Shown: in pieces, positions 10,761-31,392 of the stretch
Numbering within the stretch: the first letter of the stretch is position 1
Layout of the letters: each line of letters begins with the position of its first letter
Origin: Himantopus leucocephalus
Taxonomy: Eukaryota > Chordata > Aves > Charadriiformes > Recurvirostridae
Direction: 5' to 3'
Assembly (NCBI GenBank): GCA_003993805.1
Contig: RSEF01000027.1
Span: 106,419-170,418, forward strand
DNA: 64,000 nucleotides
Made by a program: the position numbers and the translations under genes
Notes under the pieces: model-generated
Told to the model about the DNA's origin: nothing
Seen by the model: the letters and a program-made list of their open reading frames with translations, nothing else
Database searches by the model: none

Positions 10761-11355
10761 AGCATCCCGATCGTGCCTTCGCAGCTTCAAGCTTTAAGCC
10801 TGAACTCTGTTATGTGGATGCGTGGTGCTTCACGTCGTACAATAATGGAGAGTCCTCTGTGAATTCCTTAAAATATGCATAATACCAAACAGGTCAAGTT
10901 TTAAAGAGAACACTTAAGTACTTGTCTAGTTTCCATTAGGGTTTTGTGGTTTTCTAAACAGTTAAAACATGCTCTAATGTAACTGTTCGTTGTTGGGGGA
11001 GAGGGGAGTGAGGTGTGGGGATGCAGGAAGGGTTTAAATCACTAAAAATATGCGTTTAGGACTGTGTAAATGTTTGGATTAAGCAGTATGTTTCTAAAAA
11101 TGGGTGCAAAGTACAAAATGGGATCTAAATACAGGAACACAAAGACTTAAGAAACCAGACATGGTATTTGTCTGGGAAGAAATTAATGCCTTTTGAAAAG
11201 AATGTTCCTCAAAATACTGAATTTTCACCATTTGTATTACTGCCAATGTAAAATAATGCACGTTGACTAGAATGTGCAAAATTAGGATTATTTTAAAGTT
11301 CAGTTCTGTCAAGGTTCTGGTTGGCAATTTAGAATAAAAGGGTTATGAATACTCT
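10759..11355 (+). other. GTSF1: GTSF1 terminal exon: end of stop codon plus 3' UTR
   Basis: The acceptor tctgtctttttcctag precedes AA at 10759-10760, which completes the TAA stop. The best poly(A) signal downstream is AATAAA at 11333-11338, so the transcript may end near 11355. The 3' end is inferred, not proven. Confidence 0.55.
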
Positions 11356-11941
11356 TGGGCCCATTTTATATTTCGAAAAGACATCTGCAATGATGTTATA
11401 CTCTTGTTCTGTTGAATAAGTAAATGCTTACACAGTAAGCCCTCCACACAAATTTAATTTGATTTTTTTTTTTTTTGGTCACTTGGAATGAAAGTGGTGA
11501 CAAATGTCAGTGGTTTGATTGTTTCTGGTTTGACTGCAGTAGCTTATTTGCAGGATTTGTGGGCCAGAGCATTATAATTTTAGACACAGATGCTATAATC
11601 GGGTCACATTATCTTAAGCTTATTTAATTGCCTGTGGGTGAAAGGCTGGCAGTAGGTAGTGCAGTAACTACCTGCTTTTTGTTGGCTCTCACCCCTCATC
11701 TACACTGCAGAGGAGGTGAGCGTCAGGCACACCTTCTCCCAGGAGGCACATTATCCCAGATCCTTATCAGGGGGAGTCCTGGGAGAGTGCTGTTCTCCAA
11801 TAGCCCTACCTTCCTGGAAAGGGCCAGACAGGCTTGGTAAGTCATGGTTGGGAATTCAAACATCCCCTGGCCACAATAACTGGGGGGTTAGGGACCACAA
11901 GAAGTAGGTTTGTCTTGTAGCGTAGGTGCAGCCAACACATG

Positions 11942-12060
11942 TGTCGTGGTTTGGGCCGGACTGGCCGCTGAGATGAACAACTGATGCTCTCCCCCACCTC
12001 TGTCTCCAAGGAGAAGAGGGAGAAAGACACCAGGACAACATGACAGAGCTCTGAGATCTG
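11942..12060 (+). mobile_element. ERVL-type LTR fragment
   Basis: tgtcgtggtttgggccggactggccgctga is the characteristic 5' end of an avian ERVL LTR. A purine-rich stretch (ggagaagagggagaaagac) follows, as in that family, and then the similarity fades. It lies in the intergenic region after the GTSF1 poly(A) signal. Confidence 0.6.
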
Positions 12061-15000
12061 AAATCCCATATCCTTCTGGGCGGCTTCCTCAAGCACGTCC
12101 CGCACATGCCGCTGCCTGTGAAGAGTGGGAAACCTGTAATTTTACTGTTCCCTGCAGTGATTTGGGAATGCACGATTAACAGGCTGTAAGGATGTAAAAC
12201 ACAAAGATGACCCTCCTCCAGCATTATGACTACTTAAAATCCCACTATTGTCTGTCGTTGGGCTGTTTGGATGAAGCGCCCTCTGATAGTTTTGTATTCA
12301 CCACAAGCCAAGGAATGTTTTAAAAAGTATGCCAGATGACACCTACTCTGAGGTGGCAGAGGGAGGACTTTGATGTGACTGTCACTGCAGTCACAGCCAC
12401 GTATTCCTGTGTTAAATCCTCTGTCTCTCTTGTGATGTGCAGGTTGTGCAGTGCTGGAGCCTTCACCCCCTTCCTTAGAGGCTGGATGTGTCCCTTGCCA
12501 GGAGATACTGATGGGATGTGGGGAAATATCAGCCCCTTTTGGCCTGCCGGGGAGGGTTTCTGAGCACACTCCTGGGTGCCTCTTCCCCCAACCTGAGTTT
12601 CTTCCTAGCTCAACAGTGCCTGTGCTGACCCTGTGAGCACTCCTGTGGGTGCACCCTGCCTGCTGGGCCATTTCTGCCTTGTCTGAGCTACCAGCTCTGT
12701 GGCAGTTGGACCAGTCTGACCAGAAATGCCTATGGAAATTTGGGCTAGAAATGGTTGTGTCTGCAGTTGTCGTTGGTGACTCAGGAGGGAGGAGAGGAGG
12801 CAGCGTTTACCTTTAGGCGCAGATTCCTCTGTGTTGGGGAGCCTGGACACACTGGAGTTCCTTGTTGTTTCTCCAGGTGCCCACAGCCCTGGGTGGTGTC
12901 TGATGGGTCTCCCCACCCCTGATTTGCACCCAGCCACAGAGGTGCAGCAGCTCCGCTCAGTGGTGAGGTGCACCTGTGCTCTTGGTCCAGCTCCTGGATC
13001 CACAAACCCCTAGAGCTCTGCTTTGTCCCCGTGGCTCACCGTATGGTTCTGCACAGACTCTCACCAAAGGGTTGAGCCTGCGCTGCAGGACACCCCTGTG
13101 CTAGGGCTGTGTCCCACTGGGGCTGAAGCACAGTGAGGTGCACAGGCTTATGCGGGTCAGTGGGGAACCAGATTGCTTGTCCCATGTGGGCCCTGCGTTC
13201 CCCATGGGCTGTGATCCAGCCAGCACAGTCAGCTCCCCACACTTCCCCCCGGGGTGGCTCTTGCTTGCTGGATCCCTCCTCCGCACCTTGGTGGGCTGGA
13301 CTGAGGTGCCCAGCTCCTCTCTGCTTGGCTGTCAGCCACAGCTGGAGCAGGGACACCATGAGCAGGGCCTTCTGCCCCTTCCCTGCTCTTCTCATCTGCA
13401 GGATGCAGCATGTACTTTCCCTCAGCAGCGCTGTAGTCCACTGGCACAGGAAAGACACGTCCTGTCTCCCGTCTTCCCTCTTCCTTCCTCAGTGCTCTGG
13501 AACTGATGGGGGGATAAGCCCCTTTCCTCTTCACTCACATGGCCAAAGCCACACCTGCACACAGGTTTGTGCATTTTTCACTTCACTGTGTTGGGGGAAG
13601 AAGGGGAAGCTCTACCTTCAGCCGCACACCGGATCAGGGTCGGGATGGATGACTTACAGACTGCCCTTCTGGCACTCAGCAGTTTGCACCGGTGAGGTCT
13701 CTGGGCCCTTTGTCACTGACTCCAGAAGGTCACGTAATCCTCTGGCCACAGCCACTGGCACCTCTTTCTCCTTCTGTTCCCCTCCCCTCTCTCCATGATC
13801 TCCAGATGAACAAAAGCTGCTTGTAATCCCACAGAGATGTGCTCACGGCTGCAGTGTGTCCATACACATGGTTTGCCTCTGGTGGAATAGCCCTGGAGGA
13901 CACAGCTCTCGAGTCTCTCCCTCCCGCAGCAGTTCAGACTGTTCTCTTTCCTCAGTGCTGTCTTCAGCTAATGGGGATTCGGGGTAGTTGTGTTTATTCC
14001 CAGCAGTTATCCAGGAGAATAACACTGTCCACTGTCCCCCCCATCAAAGCGGGCAGGGATCCTTGTTACTGCGAATAAGCAGCTTTGAATCTGGTTAGCT
14101 AAATCCTGTTTAGTCACTCTTATAACTTAAGCATCGCGCATAAATACAGTGTCCTGAACTGTATTGGCTCTGACCCATCGCAAAAGGGGAAGAGGGTGAG
14201 GGAATAAGGAAGACTTTCCATCGTGGGGGTGTTTACAAGCAAACGTAAAGTGCTGGAGGTGGCAGAGAGAGCGATCTGCCTGGTGGGGCAAGGAAATACC
14301 AACTGCAAAAAATACCCCTTTATGCTTGTTCTGGGAGGTGAACGAGCTCCTGGTATTGTTTTGCCTTTGGAGTCCAGTGTCCAGCTCGTTTGTCTATGCT
14401 GTGGTCAGGACGGCTGGAGGAGAAGAGCTGGGGGGTGGTGGGGACCAGGCTGTCCGAGGACTCTCTCCAGAGACTACAGCCTTTGTGTTCTAGGTGGACC
14501 CCTCACTTTGCAGCAGCACTTCAGCCTGAGTTACGCTGATGAGTTGCATGTGGTGTTTGCTTTAACTCCCCAGGGAGCTACCTCCTGCTTCTCAACTTCA
14601 GGTTCCAGCAGGTGATGCTGCCTGGGGTTCCTGGAGGCGGCACAAAGTCTCCTTTTTCTGGCAGATCAGGCTCTGGCCCCAGATCTCACCTTTGCAACAA
14701 AACCACATTTAAGAAGTCATTTCCCCTCTCCTGGCTTTTAGTCCAGGTTGTAACTCGTAAAACCAAAAGCCTGGTTTCAGCTTGGAGATCATTTACAAGT
14801 GCTCACTCAGCAGTAGGCTGGAAATCAAAGCAGCAGCTGCCACGGCTGCTCACCTTGCTGTGGAGCTGAGTGTGTTTCTTTCCAAGCATTGGCCAAAGTC
14901 TGCAGACAAGGTGTCTCCTCACGCAGCTCTGACACGCACATTCCAGAGCAGGTAGATGGAAACAGCCCAGTCGCCTCCTGTCCAGTGTCCGGGAAGGGCC

Positions 15001-15605
15001 TTCCCACACGGAGCTCCCAGCCCTGCTCATGTCTGGGTGCCTCGTGGCAGCTGTTCCTATTCCCCAGAGTGCACAGGTCAGTGTGGGAAGGCCCATGGCC
15101 ACCTCCCATCCTTGCTGCTGGGGTGTCCCTGTCCTGGGAACGCTGCTGTGAGCCACTGGGATCGCAGACATCACCTGCTCCATGGGCAGCTGTGTCTTGT
15201 TCCTGGTGAGCCCCCGCTGCTTGTGCTCCAAAGCTAGACAGGCACTTGAACACTCATCCCAGAGCCCTGTCACCAAACCAGGTGGGAACTCAGGCTCTGC
15301 AGACAAAGTCCCTGAGGATTTCCACAGGGCTCTGCCCACCTGGCCATGCCCTCCTCCCTGCACATAAGGAGGGAATGCCCCTGGCCAGCATCTGAGTTAC
15401 CCTGGAGATCCCCTGATGGCCAAGTGCAGGAGCACTCCTTTGCTGTGTCCAGCACAACTGATGTCTCTGACAATATACCTGCCCTGTATTTTGTGAGTCT
15501 GATGCCATCTGAAGCCCAGCTGGGTTGTCATTTCTACAGCCCATTTCCAGAACGTTGCTGTCACTTCTGTTCTTCTCTGGTCCCAGTCACTGTTTTATTC
15601 ATGCA
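12061..15605. other. Intergenic DNA between convergent GTSF1 and GOSR2
   Basis: About 3.5 kb of moderately GC-rich sequence. Long open frames exist (for example 13133-13798 plus and 14803-15363 minus), but they overlap on both strands and have no recognisable domain or splice structure. No gene is supported. Confidence 0.6.
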
Positions 15606-15660
15606 ATCATAGAATCATCTGGGTTGGAAGGGACCTTTAAGGTCATTGAGTCCAACCATC
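15606..15660 (-). mobile_element. CR1 LINE 3' end, cut by assembly gap
   Basis: atcatagaatcatctgggttggaagggacc is the reverse complement of the CR1 3' tail. The fragment stops at the N run. Confidence 0.9.
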
Positions 15661-15670
15661 NNNNNNNNNN
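15661..15670. other. Assembly gap (10 N)
   Basis: Ten N characters separate two oppositely oriented CR1 3' ends. The nominal length is probably a placeholder. The gap lies on the 3' side of GOSR2, whose last exon is missing from the visible sequence. Confidence 0.95.
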
Positions 15671-15760
15671 GGTGGGAGGTGTCCCTGCCCAGGGCAGGGG
15701 GGTTGGACTAGACAATCTTTAATGTCCATTTCCACCCAAACCATTCTATGATTCTATGAA
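15671..15760 (+). mobile_element. CR1 LINE 3' end
   Basis: ggtgggaggtgtccctgcccagggcag runs to the terminal attctatgattctatga, a plus-strand CR1 end. Its 5' part is lost in the gap. Confidence 0.92.
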
Positions 15761-17362
15761 ATACAGGCATGTAGATGGGCTCTGGGCACAGTTCAGAGCT
15801 GGATCGTCCCCTCTGGGAAGAAGGGAGAGAACTCACGGCTGCAGAGTCACGATGGGACAGCTAGGTGAGGTAAGCTAGACAAATGGGTAACATAGCCCAA
15901 TGGGCCGTCAGAGGTGCCGCACTGCGCACCACAGCTCAGCTCACAGCGTGCAATCGGAGAGACGTTGGCCAGGTCCAGCCTCCAGCGCACCTACATGTGC
16001 ACAAAGATGGGTACGGCTAGGAAGTAGCCTTGTCCCATCATGGCAATGACAACGGACCTGGTCTCTCAAAAAGACTTCTGGGTCCAAGTCCTTAGCAGAA
16101 CGCCCTGCTTCAGAAAGCTCTAAGACTTCAGTTATTTCTTCTCTGACAAGGTCAATAGGACAAGTTCCCATCACAATGCTCTACTACCACGCTTTAACTT
16201 CAAAATAAAAACTCTAGCTTCTGTTCTCACAGTCCGCTGTATCTTTGGTCTCAGGAGAATACAAAGGTGACATTTGGGAAGTGTTTTGAATATCAATCTG
16301 AGTTAAGATCAGAAAAGCTCTCTGAGCACAGTGTTTATATCAACTATATTAGACATACATGCACAAACAGTTTCTCAATCCATAAAATATACAGATTTGC
16401 ACTACCAAATTAGATACCAGTTTCTTCGGTAGAAGGCTGTGTAGGTATTCAGGCCCTTTGCTGAAATCAGGTTATGTCTCAGCTGGTAAAACGTAACCAA
16501 ATTTTTCACCTTCATTTCACACCCCTCACATTAAACCCCTGGATACTACACTTTCAAGTTCAGCGCTTTCCCTGTCTCTGCAGCAATCTTTTCACACTAC
16601 TTCAGAACAAAAGAAAACCTTGCTTGGAGAAGAGAAACCAGAAAACAACAGGAAAGTGAAGGCTCTTCAATTCTTGCAGTCCATGGAATCATGGAATAGT
16701 ACAACTAGAACAGTTAAAGCGTTGCGGCAATTTGGAAATACTTGATTCACACCTGTCTATTTATATCCAATACCCAAGAAGTTACAGAGACTACCATACT
16801 TCCAAATGAACACATGTATCTTGATAAACTGTCTCTGTGCTAGCTGCTTCTGCCAGACTTGTAAACACACAAAAAATTCTTTGATAGTGTAAGAAAAGCT
16901 AAGCTAAGGGGAAAAGGAATATGAACAGATGTTTCCTCATCTGTGAGTGAGATGAAATATCCCCCTGAAAACATACGAACACGATGCACCTAAAATTACA
17001 GCCTATCAGTAGCAGTGGGCAGAGACACACTAACAACTCTACTATTACAGTTCTGACCTGAAGTATCCTTGACTTGCCACAATTCGGCAGCTGAGGCCAG
17101 GCATGCTTACTAGCCATTACATCCCGTTCTTCACTTGAACAAAAAAACCCCAACCAACCAAAAATAACGTAAGGGAACAACACATAACATTCAGCACCCC
17201 AGATACTAACTACTGTGCAGGGGAAGACTGCTAGGCCGTCCAACCACAGAAAGAGCTTAAAGATGTTCCTAGTAAGATGATAAAATGTCAAGATTTCAGA
17301 TTTAGTTAAAATGGAGTTTGGGCCTTTCCCAGCTTGAAGCAGCGCACTGACACAAACTTATG
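15761..17362. other. Downstream flank of GOSR2 exon 5, no firm exon
   Basis: No sequence here encodes the expected GOSR2 C-terminus. On the minus strand at 15991-16062 there is a short hydrophobic frame that is phase-compatible with exon 5; it is treated as a finding, not as an exon. No repeat family was recognised. Confidence 0.5.
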
Positions 17363-17438
17363 TATTTATTTTACTTAGCCTGGTCATCACGAACGCAGAA
17401 AAACGTGGGGTCTTTTTGGTAAAAAATGATGCCCCCAC

Positions 17439-27560
<10,122 letters not shown>

Positions 27561-27597
27561 GACGGCCTCCGGCTCCGCCACACACGTCGCCGCCCTT

Positions 27598-27606
27598 CAC
27601 TTCCGG
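27598..27606 (-). promoter_or_regulatory. ETS-family site (CCGGAAGTG)
   Basis: CCGGAAGTG on the minus strand is the preferred ETS (ELK/GABPA-type) sequence at the usual core-promoter position. Another GGAA-bearing copy follows upstream. Confidence 0.55.
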
Positions 27607-27673
27607 CCCCGTCGACTTCCGCTTCCGGCGGCCGCGGACACACCCACCCACCCCCCCCGCTTTCCCCCTCAGG

Positions 27674-27683
27674 GCGCCTGCGC
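27674..27683. promoter_or_regulatory. NRF1-type site
   Basis: GCGCCTGCGC is the reverse complement of the NRF1 10-mer in the GTSF1 promoter. Confidence 0.5.
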
Positions 27684-27702
27684 CGCCCGCAGCGCCGGGC
27701 AC

Positions 27703-27720
27703 GGCCGCCAGGGGGCGCTG
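27703..27720 (+). promoter_or_regulatory. Strong CTCF-like motif
   Basis: GGCCGCCAGGGGGCGCTG closely matches the CTCF core (CCACYAGGGGGCGCT). It lies about 145 bp upstream of the GOSR2 start codon, between the gene and the long gene-free flank. Confidence 0.6.
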
Positions 27721-27779
27721 CCGCACCGCGCGCCTGAGGGGCGATGGGGGGTGGGGGTGGTGGTGTAGGTGGCGGGAGC

Positions 27780-27820
27780 TGAGTGGTCCCTTCCAACCCA
27801 AAGCAGTCCATGGGTCTGTC
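27780..27820 (+). mobile_element. CR1 3' tail remnant
   Basis: gagtggtcccttccaacccaaagcagtcc resembles the CR1 3' end but is short and diverged. Confidence 0.45.
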
Positions 27821-27919
27821 AGGTACAAACACTGGGAAGTGGGTGCTGTGATTCCCATGATGGTCAGCGAAGATGTCAGCTGAGACAGCTGCCTTTGGGC
27901 ATTCGAACTGCGTCCGCTT

Positions 27920-27974
27920 CATAGAATGAGGGAACGGTTAGAGTTGGAAGGGACCTTAAAGACCATCCAGTTCC
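27920..27974 (-). mobile_element. CR1 3' end, cut by assembly gap
   Basis: catagaatgagggaacggttagagttggaagggacc is the reverse-oriented CR1 tail and runs into the N block. The 28075-28120 sequence after the gap may belong to the same insertion. Confidence 0.85.
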
Positions 27975-28074
27975 NNNNNNNNNNNNNNNNNNNNNNNNNN
28001 NNNNNNNNNNNNNNNNNNNNNNNNNNNNNNNNNNNNNNNNNNNNNNNNNNNNNNNNNNNNNNNNNNNNNNNNNN
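27975..28074. other. Assembly gap (100 N)
   Basis: Exactly 100 N, a conventional placeholder size. It begins inside a CR1 copy. Confidence 0.98.
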
Positions 28075-29033
28075 GTTGGGACCCCCCAAGCTGGAGGCAG
28101 CACTGCAGGGGGGTCTCTAGAAGTCAGGTCATCTCGAGAGGTCTAGGTTACTAGCACACAGGGAGATGCAGATATACTGAACAGGAATTAAGATGAATCC
28201 TGCACCTAGGCATCCCTTCTAAAGTATCTGTTCCAGCTCTTCAAGCATCATAACCATCTGCTGTGGACCTTGCCTAGCTGTCCCATTCAGTCTTTCATTT
28301 TCGTAGAACTACTTTAACTCCAAAGGCGCTTGTTCACGAGTGATCATGGTCAGCTCAGGGCATCCATTGTCCAAATAGCTTTGTTTTCTTAATAATCCTG
28401 TTTTTTCCCCTTACCTTCAGATACACTAAATTCCCTAAATTCCTCTGTTGTTTTTCACAGGGCTGGCAGTTTAGGCCGTGCTCTGGGGTTGTCTGAAAGC
28501 CTGCTTTCTGTTAGCTCATCTGTACATAGTTTCTTAATTGTTTTGACCAGATAATCAACCACAGCTGAAGCCCCAAACCTTTCTTGTGTGTGCTGGACTA
28601 CAAAACCTGACCTGCTTTATGGTCATAGTCTGCTGAGCCACCTGAGCTCTTTTAACTTTATGGGAGAACCAGGAAGAACGTGAATTATCAAAAAAAGGGT
28701 GAGTATAGGCCAGTTAGTGAGGGCACCAGGACATTAGAAATGCTGATACAAAAGTTGATTGATTAAAAAGCTAAAATTAGGACTGTAACTCATTCTGGTC
28801 AGTGTAGTTTAATGGAAAAGAGTTCTTGTCAAGAAACACGACTTCATGCTAACAAGACAATGAGCTTGATTGGGAAAAATTGGGAAATATATATGTTCTG
28901 TAAAGCATTCAACTTAATACCACAAGATCGGTCATTTAAAAATTAGTAGGAGTATCCTCTGCCCTCGTGGGTCAGGCAAGCAGGGTAATCGGTTCTTTCC
29001 TTCTCTATTTCTTCCCTCTCTTAAGCGTTGTCT

Positions 29034-29090
29034 TGGAATCATTTAGGTTGGAAAAGACCTTTAAGATCATCAAGTCCTACCAAGTCCAAC
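29034..29090 (-). mobile_element. CR1 3' end remnant
   Basis: ggaatcatttaggttggaaaagacctttaagatcatcaagtcc is a diverged reverse-oriented CR1 tail. Confidence 0.8.
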
Positions 29091-30080
29091 TTGCATCTCA
29101 GATGATGCATGAAACTTTCTTTTTCTGCCCTCCCCTGCCCTGCAGCAAGCCAGACCTCTGGCAAAAGATTATCCCCTGGATGTCTAATGGTAACTCATAC
29201 CACAGGAATCACATTGGTCTAAGAATAAACAGCATATGAATAAAAAACATTCACTGCAGCAGTAACAAATATATTCAGTCCTTTTTCTTTGTTCTCCCTT
29301 ATCTGAGTCATTATACCCTGTTTTCAAACACTTTCTGGAAACAGAGAGGTTGAATGAAAATAGATGCCGGGATTTCCCTCCTGGCCAGGGCTTTAAGAAG
29401 TATCACAAGAGTTTTGATGAAGTGGCAAGCACTGAAATGCGACAACGAATTTCTGTTCTTTTGTGAAGAAATTGATTTTTGCCAGAAACAACATGCTGCA
29501 ACCAAGCGTCTGTTCTTGTTAGACTTCAAGTCCTTCCAGGAGGAGTCCTTCAGCAAATTGGCTCATTTAGACACAACAGCCAGGAGCATGGAGAGTAAAA
29601 AAAAGGGTTTTGTTCAAGAAAAGCCTCTGTATTGTAAACAGGATAAAAGGGGATGGAGAGAGTCACTTATCACTGTCTAATGTGTCCCCAGGTCATTCCT
29701 GTGTAGCACCTACTGGAGAAAAAGGATTTCATATTCACTGCTCTCTTAGAAACCCCCAGCCAACTGTGGGGATTTTCTCTATCAAACGATCTACAGACAG
29801 CATGTGCATCCAACAGCGTCGTTCAAACCCCCATCGGTGCATTCCCCATTGCTCTCCTCTGGCTTGTAGTTTAAAGCCTTGCAGCACCAAAGGAAAACCT
29901 GCATCCTTGTAGGGTCTCCTTTGTTCTGCCTGTACCAGCCCGTTTTCCCCTCACAGCTATGGGACTTTGTTCCCTCTCCCAAAAAACAGACCCTGATGCT
30001 CTATTTAAACCAGACCCTAATAAATGTGTCTCTAAGCATGATCCCAACAGGCATAGAAACTCTCTTCCCCCCTTCTCTCT

Positions 30081-30108
30081 CCCTCCCTCCCTCCCTCCCT
30101 CCCTCCCT
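30081..30108 (+). repeat. (CCCT)7 microsatellite
   Basis: Seven perfect CCCT units within a longer pyrimidine-rich stretch. Confidence 0.95.
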
Positions 30109-31047
30109 GTCTTTTTTGGGCACACAAAGTATTCCCCAGCTCTTTGCATGCTTTCTTGATACTAATAACTGTGGCTTTAAAAACAAAGGAGTGCCGAACC
30201 TGAGGGCATGCCGCAGAGGCAAGACATTTAGATGAATGCTTGATGGAGACTCCTCACTTAGTCCAGCTGCAGGCCATGGGGCTGCCTGTCCCAGCTCTGA
30301 CAGACTCCCTTACACAAGCCAGACCTCACAGCACGCCTCTCAGCATTTCGAGGCTGTGGAAGAGGAGAAAAAGAGAAGGGGAGACACGACAAGAATGTCG
30401 GAGACTCATCTATCAAATTTCTTGGACTGTTGGGTGATGTGCTGGACCCAGGTCTTCCTGGGCAGTAAGCTTTTTAAAGAGACATTGCACCTTCCTTCTC
30501 ATCTTCTCAAATTAAGAATGTTTCCATACTACTACCATGGTCAGTTTTGAGACTGATCTGTGGCCAGAAGAGTCACAAATGCTTGGATCAACATTGTCTT
30601 CTTCATAAACATACCAGGTAAAGGGATACAGCAGGGATGGGGAAGGTCAGGCCAATGGAAAAAGAAGTCAAGCAATATTTCTACCATTTCACTAACTCCC
30701 TCTCTTCTGCAATGACACCAGGAAAATATGATAGAAATAGAGATAGAAGGGGGAAAAAACCCAAACCACCCAGTGGTGAGAAACACTGCAGCATCCCCCA
30801 GCCACAGGGATCTTTGAGACACAAATGGCTGGAGGTTCAGAGAATATCCTGGGCAATATATTTGCCTCATGCTTTAATTCTTCCCTGGGTGACAGCCACA
30901 GATCACTGCTGGAGATGAAATACTGACCTCAATGGATTTTTGGTACATGCACTACATTGGGTATGTTTGGTACTTCCGTGCCTCCGTTGCAGTATATTAT
31001 CATTGTAACGATTAAACATAGCTCAGTTCTCCATGCAGGACTTACAG

Positions 31048-31392
31048 CGCCCTTCCAGTATCTGAAGGGGCCTACGGGAGAGCTGGGGAGGGACTTTTTA
31101 CAAGGGCATGGAGTGATAGGACGAGGGGGAATGCCTTCAAACTGGCAGAGGGGAGATTTAGATGAGGTATGAGGAAGCAATTGTTGCCTGTGAGGGTGGT
31201 GAGCCCCTGGCGCAGGTTTCCCCGAGAAGCTGCGGCTGCCCCATCCCTGGAGGTGTTCAAGGCCAGGTTGGACGGGGCTTGGAGCAACGTGGGGTGGTGG
31301 GAGGTGTCCCTGCCCAGGGCAGGGGGTGGAACTGGATGGTCTTTAAGGTCCGTTCCAACCCAAACCATTCTGTGACTCTGTGACTCTATGAC
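31048..31392 (+). mobile_element. CR1 LINE 3' fragment (about 345 bp)
   Basis: It begins gcgcccttccagtatctgaagggg, contains the ggtggtgagcccctggcgcaggtttccc region and ends ctgtgactctgtgactctatga. It is the most complete copy of its subtype in the window. Confidence 0.95.

Larger units (their letters stand above)
28121..31047. other. Intergenic, no gene recognised
   Basis: Apart from a CR1 remnant (29034-29090) and a CCCT microsatellite (30081-30108), nothing is recognisable. Open frames such as 29354-29680 lack known domains or splice context. Confidence 0.6.

Noticed and set aside
13133..13798. 221-codon plus-strand frame between the genes
   Set aside because: It overlaps several other long frames on both strands, is Cys/Ser/Pro-rich and has no domain or exon structure.
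15941..16174. 77-codon minus-strand frame downstream of GOSR2
   Set aside because: Its residues do not match the GOSR2 C-terminus or any family I know; only a shorter frame inside it (15991-16062) was kept as a weak finding.
16681..16700. Possible CR1 tail (tggaatcatggaatag)
   Set aside because: Too short; the following bases do not continue the CR1 pattern.
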